A stretch of 64,000 nt of DNA from Pyrenula massariospora (lineage: Eukaryota > Ascomycota > Eurotiomycetes > Pyrenulales > Pyrenulaceae). The position numbers and the translations under genes are program-made. Positions 55,873 through 64,000 of the stretch are shown piece after piece. The DNA lies in contig JAGFMI010000005.1 in the NCBI GenBank assembly GCA_021030905.1, forward strand, positions 2,232,001 through 2,296,000, written 5' to 3'. How positions within the stretch are numbered: position 1 is the stretch's first letter; each line of letters begins with the position of its first letter. The notes beneath the pieces were generated by a model, which searched no databases, was not told the DNA's origin, and was given only the letters and a program-made list of their open reading frames with translations.

Positions 55873-56448
55873 ATGTACTACCAAACCCTTCTTCAAGCGT
55901 CAGCCCTTGTCCTATCTCTTTTACCTTGTACCTTCTCACAGCCTTTCGATCCCGCAGACCCCTCCGTCACCGCAAAAGCTGCTATTACCGCCGCTCCTGA
56001 CCCAGAATTGAAGCCAAGATCGCAACTGCCAGGAGGTCCAGGCACGTGCGTAGTCTATGTCAACGCCAGAGACATCGGCTCCTCTACAACTCGCAAAGTC
56101 TTCGTGCTACCCAAGCCTGGCGACCCTGAACCGACCCCGTGTGAGGGAGACCCTGGCGCCGTAGCCAAAAGAACCGTCTTCGTCGACCCTGAAAGCATCA
56201 CCGCCGCCCTGATTCCCGAACCAACCCCCGAGCCCGCAGTCGTGCCCCGTCAGCTGGGAGAACATCCCATTGACCAGGGGCGTGCCGTTGAGACTACTCT
56301 TGCCACTGTCATCCGTGGATCTGCGCGGGTGGAGGAGAGACAGGAGGAAGATCCAGCTGCTACTCCTTCGACTACGACTTCGACGACAAAGCTGCATACG
56401 AAGATGCAACCTACTGATTGGTTGAACGCGAGAGCAACAGTACTATAG
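55873..56448 (+). CDS. Secreted protein with Kex2-like sites, 191 residues
   Basis: Single exon. Residues 1-22 form a signal peptide (MYYQTLLQASALVLSLLPCTFS). The rest is Pro/Ala/Thr-rich with two cysteines (GTCVVYVNARD and TPCEGD) that could pair. A stretch of basic Kex2/other protease sites occurs at regular spacing (LKPR, VAKR, VPRQ, EERQ), dividing the chain into four pieces, as in Kex2-processed repeat precursors, though the pieces are only loosely alike (VYVNARDIGSSTTRKVFVLPKPGDPEPTP and KRTVFVDPESITAALIPEPTPEP share a VFVxP...PEPTP pattern). No GPI or membrane end is visible. Function unknown; a wall-associated or processed secreted peptide is possible. Confidence 0.72.
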   Translation: MYYQTLLQASALVLSLLPCTFSQPFDPADPSVTAKAAITAAPDPELKPRSQLPGGPGTCVVYVNARDIGSSTTRKVFVLPKPGDPEPTPCEGDPGAVAKRTVFVDPESITAALIPEPTPEPAVVPRQLGEHPIDQGRAVETTLATVIRGSARVEERQEEDPAATPSTTTSTTKLHTKMQPTDWLNARATVL

Positions 56449-56997
56449 AGGGTTGATGGCCCAGCTTCAAGACATTACCCAGTTACTTTGTCGGAAAGAG
56501 GACCCGGAACTCATGTGATTGCAGGATAGCTTCCAACAGGCATGCTGGAGAGAGACGTATTGGAGTCAGACCCTGCGTTGACAATGATTGCCTCCCTTAC
56601 ACGGTGTGGCCGGCGCATTGCAAGGGAGTTCTAATGGACATGGCGAAATGGTGGAGTTGGTTTGAATTTGGGAGCGTTGTTGGCCGTTCCTGAAGGGGGT
56701 TTTTTCTAGAGCCGGTAATTCTTATGTAATGTGAGCGAGGCATGATCATGGTAACGGCGTTTTCAGACCTTGAGCGAAGTCGCATTGCTCGATTTTTGTA
56801 CAAAAGTTGTCTTTCTATGTAGTTCTGACAATATGATATATTGAAATAGAACCCATTCATAATGATCTCCTTGCTTACGTAAATCGTTTAACAAAAAGCA
56901 GTTCCTGCTCTGTGAAGTCAAGCATACCAGAAACTAGAGTCTCTACCGCCAGCCTCGTGCCTCGATCCAAGGAAAATTTACGTTCAAACTCAAGCTC
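56449..56997. other. Convergent intergenic region
   Basis: Holds the 3' ends of the secreted protein and the membrane protein. AT-rich from about 56700. No frame of note. Confidence 0.5.
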
Positions 56998-58011
56998 TCA
57001 GGCCTTTGATCCAGAATTTTTATCAGGTGTCGGAGCAGCGCTTGAGCTCTGCGCCATAGCCCCATCATAGCTGGGCGGCCGGTCTTCCTCATCCTCCTCT
57101 TCTTCATCCCCATCGAAAACGACGACCTCTCCAGCATCTTCATCAATAAAGGCGCCCAGCTCATCAACGTTACCATCGACTTCCCCAGAGCTTCTGTCTT
57201 GCAACTCTTCCTCGTCTATGTCCATCTCTCCAGTCAAACAGTACCGTCTCTGACAAGCTTCCACAACGCTCGTACCCAGGACGTACACAACGAGTATAGG
57301 AGCGCACACGATCATGAAAGCAGCCTGGAAGACACCCACCGTCTTGACCCTCCACCCGCACACCTTGGCTAGGAGCGCGAGCCAATGGCAGCCGGCAATC
57401 ACACCAAGTACGACTTGGGCCACGCCAAAGACCAAAAAGCAAAGGATAGCTAGCGCGGTTGGTCTGCTGATCGTGTGTTGATGTTTATGTTTGCTGGAGC
57501 AGAAAGCGATGTTTGCGATGGCAAGACAGAAGACAGAGAAGGTTGTGAGACTGAGGAGCTCGAGGAGTGTTGCTTGAACGAATTTGGGAACGGAGGATCG
57601 TTGTGTGGAGGGGGGAATACGACGTGCATTGAATTTCGGAAGAGGAAGGACGCGAGGAAGCCAAGAGAACGGCTGTTGGTGATAGGACTTTGAGGATGGG
57701 CACGCAGAAGACGCGGCGGTGTCAGCGTCGTTGACGAGGTGATAAGGACCATTTCGTTCAACAGATGGCTGTTGAGGTTGTTCAGTCTCTTCATGGGACG
57801 GGCGCCTCTGTCTGGATTTCCGTCTCTTCCCAGCTTGGTTGTTGAGGGCGATGACAAAGGCGAAGGCGATGGAGTTGACTATGAGACTGAGGGCCATAAA
57901 TATGACCGTCCATACCGTGTTCCAAGAGTACGTGACCTGGGCGTAGTGGAGGCATTTGTGACTGGGGGCTTTGCGGGGCAGGAGATAGTCCATTGCGCCT
58001 AGAAATTGCAA
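56998..58011 (-). CDS. Four-helix membrane protein with acidic tail, unknown
   Basis: Single exon, up to 337 residues, starting at 58011 (MQFLGAMDYLLP) or at the in-frame MDYLLP 18 bases later. Helix 1 is about 29-58 (WTVIFMALSLIVNSIAFAFVIAL), followed by a basic, Gln/Pro-rich cytosolic loop of about 90 residues, then three more helices (LLELLSLTTFSVFCLAIANIAF, ALAILCFLVFGVAQVVLGVIAG, FQAAFMIVCAPILVVYVLGTSVVE). The last 80 residues are strongly acidic (EEEEDEEDRPPSYDG) and hold a PPSY motif that could bind WW domains of Rsp5/NEDD4-type ubiquitin ligases. I recognise no family. The layout suggests a small integral protein of the plasma membrane or endosomes, by inference only. Confidence 0.75.
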   Translation of the reverse strand: MQFLGAMDYLLPRKAPSHKCLHYAQVTYSWNTVWTVIFMALSLIVNSIAFAFVIALNNQAGKRRKSRQRRPSHEETEQPQQPSVERNGPYHLVNDADTAASSACPSSKSYHQQPFSWLPRVLPLPKFNARRIPPSTQRSSVPKFVQATLLELLSLTTFSVFCLAIANIAFCSSKHKHQHTISRPTALAILCFLVFGVAQVVLGVIAGCHWLALLAKVCGWRVKTVGVFQAAFMIVCAPILVVYVLGTSVVEACQRRYCLTGEMDIDEEELQDRSSGEVDGNVDELGAFIDEDAGEVVVFDGDEEEEDEEDRPPSYDGAMAQSSSAAPTPDKNSGSKA

Positions 58012-59289
58012 GATTCGAGGGCGTCGACCGGTAGGCTTAGTAAATGAAGGGGGTTTGTTGAAAGTACGCTCCCAGATCGCAAAAGGTAGTGGTAATTATT
58101 CGCTCGCGCTCTTCGCTCGTCCACTCTTTTAGAGCCAAAGAAGACTGTTGGGATCCTAAGCTGATAGAATGGTGAATGAGTGTCTGGTAAATCTACTGCG
58201 GGATGACAGGCGGTTGGAGGATTCGACGCACTGGTTAAGGGCTCACATGGCTCTTATCATCATCGCTGTGGGAGGCTTGCGTGGACGAGGCTGAAAGGAG
58301 GCTGATTTGGCGGGATGAAAGCGTACGAGACGTCGTCACCGCCTAACCCCAACCTGGCATTTCGATGCGATTCTTCCCAGTGTTCCCAACTGCTCTTCAT
58401 AAACAATGGCAGGATGGTCAAAGCCTCGATCAGATCTAAGTGACCTCTACGACTGTCGTGCGATGCGCTTTGAAATAAGGAAATAACATTCCATGCGATT
58501 ACTCCAGTTCAAAGCAAGCAACGGTCCACAGCTTTGGCTATTTGATAGTAGCGCTGCCAGAACAACCATTTCCAAATATTCCCCAGCTATCTGAACCTGC
58601 GCCAAAATGCAGCGAGATATCTCGTACCCTCGGCGATCTTCCTTATCCTTGTCCAGCTACTGCTCGATTTCCTAGTTCTGCTGCCGTTTGGGCCCGTGAC
58701 GCGGTTGCACCTCTCATCATTACTGTCTTTGATTGTGTAGAGCCTCCGACAACAATGGCTTGAGCTCCAACACGACGCTAGAGACCTGTATAAGCAACTC
58801 AAATACTGACAAAACCTTTGGACTTCTGCTCACCAGGTAGTAAAGCCGTCCTATGCTCAGCGCGTAGCCGATGATGCCGCAGAAGAGAGCGACGAGCAGA
58901 AAGGCAAGTAATACTGCGAGATTCTCACGCATCTTCGTTTTGATACGATTGAGAGCACCGCAGGACAGGTGTGTGGGCAGTTAGGGCAGATGGTGAATCC
59001 GGAGAGACGGACTCGTGCAGTTGAGGTACGGCTCTGGGAAGATTAGGTGTTTCCTCGATATTGGAACATGAGAGAATCTTCTGCGACTGGGCCTGAATCC
59101 GAAATGGCTCGGATTAATCAAGAATTTCACACTACTGATTCAGATGTTCACGGTCGGTTCATTGTTTGTTTTGATGCTTATATTTCCCTACGGAGCTGGA
59201 CTTCACTCGGCTCAGGACGGACTCCCCGTGTTGATACACCATTCGAGGAAGGCGCGCAGCCAAATGTTGGTGAGTAGACCCCTGTAGGT
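58012..59289. other. Intergenic region with a possible micro-gene
   Basis: Besides the promoter of the membrane protein, a minus-strand frame at 58720-58932 (70 codons) begins with a convincing single membrane helix (ENLAVLLAFLLVALFCGIIGYAL). It contains a 48-nt segment with GTGAGC...ACAG ends that could be an in-frame intron, which would give a 54-residue protein. The rest of the interval shows no supported gene. I rate the micro-gene as possible only. Confidence 0.35.
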
Positions 59290-62200
59290 TCAATCGAGGA
59301 GCTTTATAATGGCTGGGTGAAAATCAAGGTCCTTGGTAGCATTCTTGAGATCGGCAATTTTCTTTCGAATAGAAGCCATCGCTTGAGGCTGGCCATTCAT
59401 CTCTTGACCGACTGCGCTCCAAGATAGCAGGACATTTGCTGTCCAAAGAAGCTGAACAATCAAGACGACCAAGTCCTCACCCAATAGCAAAGGCCCCTCG
59501 GCTCCTAATTTGAGCTTCACCATACAGTCTAGGCCCTCTACTACTCCACTTCGTATCGAGAAAAGTTCAGTCTCTTTCAGAACAATGTCGGGAGCACCGG
59601 CCTGTATGAGCACATTACCCCAGCGTTGGCATTCTCTAATATCATCGCGATAGAGGTTCTGCTTCTCTATTTCGAAAAGGATGTCTTTATTCTTCTCCTG
59701 AATTCTCCTAAGGCAGGCTTTGAACCCCTCCGGATGATAGGGATAGGCGCGGAGACGATTTAGTGCAGTATCATACAGGCACCTTGCTCCTCTAAAACGG
59801 TGTACAAGCATGTCAAGAATATCCGAAGCAGCGGCTGGGGGTGCTGGACGCCAGTGTTGATACCTCACTTCAATGTTGGAAGTTGAGTCCTTTCCATCGT
59901 TGCCATCAAACGTTGGGAACCCGAGAAGAGTCGCGGACACTGTGGAAGTAGCGAGATCGCGAATCTCTTCATCGTCGTCATTCGTCAGGTCATAAAGTGA
60001 CACCATGGAATTGAAGAGATGCTTTTCAGGCATGGACTTCCAATTTGCTTTCAACAGAGGTGCAAGAGATTCAAGAGCCTTCATGCCGCTACGCCTAGTC
60101 CAAACATCGTTATCTTCACAGATCGCCCAACGTAAAAGACTGTTGAAATGACAGAACCCGCAGTCCGCCCCATCCGATCTTCCAACACAATCTCTTGCAT
60201 CCTGATCCCTGAGTAATGCGGCTCTCAATAGCAACTTTGCGTTCCAAATCGATCTTCCGCCAGTTCGAGAGGAGACCATCGTTTCTCTATCCTCATCAGC
60301 GCGTGGATCCATCCATTGCTGCAAATTGTTGCGAACAATTAAGGGCAGGAAATCTTCGTCGAGCTGTCCATGCAGCAGATCAGCCAGGTTGATGGCAGCT
60401 ATAGAAGTGACGTCATCACAGCATTCTCCTAGGACGAAATGAACATTGAGAGCGATTTGCTTTTTCTTGAATCTTGGCAGTTGAGCCTTTTTCAAGCTGG
60501 TGAGAGCAAAACGCAAGGCGTCTGAATCTCTCAACATCGAGACACAAAGATTCCGGCTTATTGTGAAACAATCGGCGTTCTCTGACAATTTTGTAGTTTG
60601 TACATTTATCAGGAATTCTAGAATTTCGTTGAAGATCTTTGGCCCGAGTGCAGCTGCTTGGACTTGTATAAGAGGGTAATTTCGTACCGAAAAGGCTTTA
60701 GTCAACACCAAACTAACATAGTCGTCATTATTATGCCGAATTGTTTCCAGCAAACAACGATTCATAAGATCAATGACGGCTGCTTGGATGAGATCTGGGT
60801 TAGGTCTGTTAATGACTAAGCAGAGATCTTCCATGAATTTCCACGAAAGGAGGTCGAGGGTATCCATGGTAGTAGACGCTGAATTGGCCTCAAAAATCTT
60901 GCTCACGATAAGCTTTACGCAAACAAATCGACCATGTATGAGATTGAAGTCTCCCATGTCGACAAGACGAAGGTCTACCAACTGGCTAATGGCCTCTGGG
61001 AGTGTGGATTGGTGGAAAACAAGCGATCCAGTTGTGCGAGCAGTCTGTTCTCGAATGAGCGAGACGCGATGCCCTAGTAGTGGCGCTATGAGTGGCCATA
61101 GAGCACCAGCATCATCGCGCGATATGTTGGATTGGTTAATGAGATTGAGACCAACACACAGGCGTTCGGGATCGAGCACAAATTCCTTCAACGTAATATC
61201 TAATCCTTCGGCCGTGGACTTTTTGATAGTCGCTTGAAATAACTGAGTGATAGTGTCACATTCTGCTAAAGCATCGAGCATGGAAGTGTCTAGAAGAATT
61301 AGTTTCAAGGCCAATTTGCAGATCTCAGATGCTCGGTCTGGGGAAATATTGTCTTCGTTGTCGACAAGTCCGAATGTTGAACTCGCATACTGGCTATTTC
61401 CGTGTTTGCCCATGCGATTGATGACAGCTCGAAGCAGCATCAGACCGCAGTTCGCTATTGCCCAGTTGTCCGAAGTGAGGCATCGTGCTCCAACTCGTAA
61501 TCCATCTGATAGCCATTGTGTTGACCATGCCCGAAATCTAGAATCAATGAAGACTTCTCTAAGACAGTTTAGGTAATGCACTTGCGCAAGCGATGTTTCG
61601 CTTGTCGTGGGTCTTTGGAAGTGAGGATACAAGGCTTTTGCGCAAAAGTCCTGCATGAATGCATTGAAAAACGTGTAATCCCGAGCATTCAGAACAGCAG
61701 CCATCATTGCTGGAATACCGGCGGAGCGTCGAGTAACATTGTAATCATTCCGCTCAATATTTGCCACGGCTTGCCAGTACCAGACGTCAAGTAATCTATA
61801 GACTTCTCCTTGCTCTGATGCAGCGCATCGTTGACAAAATGCCGAGAACGTTGACGAGACTGCTGAGAATGCACCTCTGTGTCTCAAGCGCGACATCTGA
61901 TCCATGCAAAGGTTTCCAACTGCTTGAAAGTGTTCGATTTGAGGGCCGCTATCTGTTCGATTGGAGCGAAACCATGTTGTCGAAATTAATGAAAACAACA
62001 ACTGACTCGAGTCCCTTAGCGCTCTCCAGGAATAAGAAAGCATGTCTTTTGGTCCTGCAGACGAGCCGTCAAAGACGTCCTCCGTCTCTCGCTCTGGCGC
62101 GTCTACGCACAGGGCTTGTTGACATTTCTCCCACACAGTCTGACAGAGAATGATTAATCGAAGTCCTAGAGATCTACTCGCTGTATCTTGAACGCCAAAA

Positions 62201-64000
62201 AGCATCTCATTACTGCTAAGGCGAACACAGTAATGCAGGCCGTTGAGTAAGCCGTGCAGTGGAACTGGCTCTGTAGAGGTAGCGAAGGCATCGTCGACCC
62301 CAGAAAGCACGCTTTCAAGGGATTGAAGGAGCATACCAAAGAGTTCAGGGTGTGAGGAGTGGACAAGGCTGCAAAGTCTGCCAAAGCCATCTGCATGATC
62401 GGCCCTGTTGGTTCGAGAGGACAAATCGGACGCGCAGTGGAACAAATTAGCAACTGTACATGGGGCATTGGATAAAATTTTCAGCGTACTGTATTCTATT
62501 ACGCTAGATTTTTTGCTGTCAACCGTAAGTGGCCAACGCAACTTAGAAAGAGCCTGTAAGGCGAGGTCGCGCACATCATCGTAGGGATCGAATAGAAGAT
62601 CAACGAGAAGCCTTGCGAAAGACTTTTTCGCCGAAGAGATGTCAATGCCCATATCGGCACCCGTGCCGTCCGGAGAGTCTCCATTCAAGTCTATCAGAAA
62701 GAGCAAGATGTTCAGGGCAACCACATGACGCTGGTAAGGGGCAGATGGGTAAAGTTCAGCTTGTATAAACGAAAGATAGTTCTCAAAAAAGGAAGAGTAT
62801 GCACTGAGCCTCGATAGAGAGTCTCGTGGGGATTCGTCCTTACGACTTTTCTGCAAGCCTGCTCGCAGGCGACCTATCATATCTTTAGTCAGCGAAATTA
62901 GCACACCTCGAATATGAGGGTCATTCGCATCATGAAGACAGCCCAAGCTGCGATAAATGCAGAAAAGCAAGGCTTCGCATATGTCTTTAACTTTTTTCAC
63001 TGAACAGATAACGACATCAAAGGTCTGGATACGAATGATAGGATTACAGTGCTGAAGCAGCGCTTCGGTTGTCCCAACTTGAGCGGCACCTGCAGGCTGA
63101 GATCTGTTTCGAATAGGGTACAATGTATTGAGAGTCTGATCCAGATCTGATTCCATTAGCATCATGGAGCATTCTTTAAAGAGCTGAAACATACTTTCTT
63201 CCAGGACTTTCCCCTTTCTCTTTAAGAATCCGGTTGCAGAAAGTCGGAGCAAAAGTTTGGAATCAACAGATTTGGTTGGATACATTTCAGGCCAAGGAGT
63301 CAGCCTACTAAACAAAGCTATGAAGGCAGGCGGGTCAATCTCGTACAATGTCGGGAAAAGATAAGTGGCCAATTTCCCAACTGCTAGTGGATGGCGTTCA
63401 AGTACTTTCTCCGTGACAGTCACCCACATCGGCAGCTTGTCAGTAGATCCATCGATTACATCAAAGAAAGGATCAACGGTATCTGTCGAACGGAGGGCGG
63501 AAGATATAGTCTTCACCATCTGATTACTAGCTCCGGGAGATTGGCTCTGTATTAGTGACAACAACGCTGTTGCCAAAAGGGAGTGGAGGTTGGTCAGCTC
63601 TGCTGCGGTGAGAGCAAGAGATTGGACTCGACTATCTGCAGCAGCTCCATTATAAACACGATATATCTGATGCTTATAAACGATCCAATCATGGAGGCAC
63701 TGGTCTGAGACAACTTGAATGAATTCGCAGAGTTTTTGTATTGAGAGCCCCGTATTTAGAACCTTTCCAATTATGAATGAACAGATGTTGACCTCTTGAG
63801 AAGGGTGACCTGTTAGAATTGTCTTGATTGCTTTCTGGATCATAAATCCTTGAGCATCCAAGGCTCCTTTGAGAGAGCTGATAGATAATAGCTTTTTCAA
63901 AAGCTCTCGGGCTAGCTTTGACCTTCCACGTTCTGATAACTCCAAAGCGATGTTGAAGGCGGCTGTGAAGACCTCTGATGAAGTTACAAAGTTCCTGACG
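59290..64000 (-). CDS. Trm732/THADA-like protein (DUF2428), 5' end outside window
   Basis: One long frame of at least 1,569 residues, open to the right edge; the TTG at 63945 is not a start, since in-frame codons continue (NFVTSSEVFTAAFNIALE). The protein is alpha-helical throughout in ARM/HEAT style. DUF2428 marks are present in the middle: SYSWRALRDSSQLL, LRHRGAFSAVSSTF, TRRSAGIPAMMAAVLNARDY, VHYLNCLREVFIDSRF and NWAIANCGLMLLRAVINR. The yeast relative Trm732 partners with the methyltransferase Trm7 for 2'-O-methylation of position 32 in tRNA anticodon loops; human THADA is the same family. The gene is convergent with nothing nearby and has no intron in the visible part. The C-terminus at 59290 is complete. 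Confidence 0.9.
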   Translation of the reverse strand, partial: VRNFVTSSEVFTAAFNIALELSERGRSKLARELLKKLLSISSLKGALDAQGFMIQKAIKTILTGHPSQEVNICSFIIGKVLNTGLSIQKLCEFIQVVSDQCLHDWIVYKHQIYRVYNGAAADSRVQSLALTAAELTNLHSLLATALLSLIQSQSPGASNQMVKTISSALRSTDTVDPFFDVIDGSTDKLPMWVTVTEKVLERHPLAVGKLATYLFPTLYEIDPPAFIALFSRLTPWPEMYPTKSVDSKLLLRLSATGFLKRKGKVLEESMFQLFKECSMMLMESDLDQTLNTLYPIRNRSQPAGAAQVGTTEALLQHCNPIIRIQTFDVVICSVKKVKDICEALLFCIYRSLGCLHDANDPHIRGVLISLTKDMIGRLRAGLQKSRKDESPRDSLSRLSAYSSFFENYLSFIQAELYPSAPYQRHVVALNILLFLIDLNGDSPDGTGADMGIDISSAKKSFARLLVDLLFDPYDDVRDLALQALSKLRWPLTVDSKKSSVIEYSTLKILSNAPCTVANLFHCASDLSSRTNRADHADGFGRLCSLVHSSHPELFGMLLQSLESVLSGVDDAFATSTEPVPLHGLLNGLHYCVRLSSNEMLFGVQDTASRSLGLRLIILCQTVWEKCQQALCVDAPERETEDVFDGSSAGPKDMLSYSWRALRDSSQLLFSLISTTWFRSNRTDSGPQIEHFQAVGNLCMDQMSRLRHRGAFSAVSSTFSAFCQRCAASEQGEVYRLLDVWYWQAVANIERNDYNVTRRSAGIPAMMAAVLNARDYTFFNAFMQDFCAKALYPHFQRPTTSETSLAQVHYLNCLREVFIDSRFRAWSTQWLSDGLRVGARCLTSDNWAIANCGLMLLRAVINRMGKHGNSQYASSTFGLVDNEDNISPDRASEICKLALKLILLDTSMLDALAECDTITQLFQATIKKSTAEGLDITLKEFVLDPERLCVGLNLINQSNISRDDAGALWPLIAPLLGHRVSLIREQTARTTGSLVFHQSTLPEAISQLVDLRLVDMGDFNLIHGRFVCVKLIVSKIFEANSASTTMDTLDLLSWKFMEDLCLVINRPNPDLIQAAVIDLMNRCLLETIRHNNDDYVSLVLTKAFSVRNYPLIQVQAAALGPKIFNEILEFLINVQTTKLSENADCFTISRNLCVSMLRDSDALRFALTSLKKAQLPRFKKKQIALNVHFVLGECCDDVTSIAAINLADLLHGQLDEDFLPLIVRNNLQQWMDPRADEDRETMVSSRTGGRSIWNAKLLLRAALLRDQDARDCVGRSDGADCGFCHFNSLLRWAICEDNDVWTRRSGMKALESLAPLLKANWKSMPEKHLFNSMVSLYDLTNDDDEEIRDLATSTVSATLLGFPTFDGNDGKDSTSNIEVRYQHWRPAPPAAASDILDMLVHRFRGARCLYDTALNRLRAYPYHPEGFKACLRRIQEKNKDILFEIEKQNLYRDDIRECQRWGNVLIQAGAPDIVLKETELFSIRSGVVEGLDCMVKLKLGAEGPLLLGEDLVVLIVQLLWTANVLLSWSAVGQEMNGQPQAMASIRKKIADLKNATKDLDFHPAIIKLLD

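Noticed and set aside
63945-63945. TTG at 63945 as the start of the Trm732-like protein
   Set aside because: The frame stays open to the window edge and continues with plausible residues, so the start lies outside.
1-64000. CRISPR arrays, rRNA, integrated virus-like or LTR elements
   Set aside because: No repeat-spacer pattern, no reverse transcriptase, integrase, capsid or transposase motifs, and no long terminal repeats seen by eye in any frame.

Overview
The window is nuclear DNA of a filamentous ascomycete (Pezizomycotina). Evidence: dense short genes on both strands; 14 multi-exon or possibly spliced models whose introns are mostly 41-61 nt, with GTRNGT-like donors, CTRAC/CTGAC-like branch sites and YAG acceptors; and fungus-typical families (con-6 conidiation protein, a velvet-type factor, a NACHT-ankyrin NLR, DUF6536 membrane protein, fungal betaine-lipid synthase, PRCC-type splicing protein, OMA1). 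A member of the Leotiomycetes is my guess only; nothing decisive was seen. No rRNA, tRNA, CRISPR or recognisable transposon was found.

Layout. 0-9 kb: the 3' part of a DUF6536 multipass protein, then convergent to it a five-exon betaine lipid (DGTS) synthase and a secreted GH92 alpha-mannosidase. 9-23 kb: acyl-CoA thioesterase, 2OG-Fe(II) oxygenase, a small secreted protein, GNAT acetyltransferase tail-to-tail with a PRCC protein, OMA1 protease sharing a 138-bp divergent promoter with PRCC, a con-6 gene made of repeated exons, and a glutathione S-transferase with an apparent frameshift. 23-35 kb: adenine deaminase, annexin, a DUF7025-type AAA+ ATPase whose N-terminus copies the histone H3 tail, a small unknown gene and a 1,200-residue NLR. 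36-50.6 kb: a zinc-ribbon protein, dihydroxy-acid dehydratase (ILV3), a Ser/Thr kinase, an orphan protein, a velvet-like gene and a coiled-coil disordered protein. 52-64 kb: a repeat-bearing disordered protein, a second small secreted protein, a four-helix membrane protein and the bulk of a Trm732/THADA protein that runs off the right edge.

The genes do not form an operon or an obvious biosynthetic cluster; most are housekeeping genes (ILV3, OMA1, adenine deaminase, Trm732, PRCC), mixed with lineage-variable genes (NLR, secreted proteins, orphans). The most unusual signal is the H3-tail copy: the AAA+ protein begins M-V-R-T-K-Q-T-A-R-S-S, and after initiator Met removal 8 of its first 10 residues, including K4 and S10, equal those of histone H3. 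Other points worth attention are the equal-phase introns separating every con-6 repeat, the calycin-like C-terminal domain on the NLR with a small unknown gene directly behind it, and a divergent velvet protein. Exon boundaries were read by eye from frame continuity, splice consensus and family resemblance; every spliced model given as complete has a total length divisible by three.
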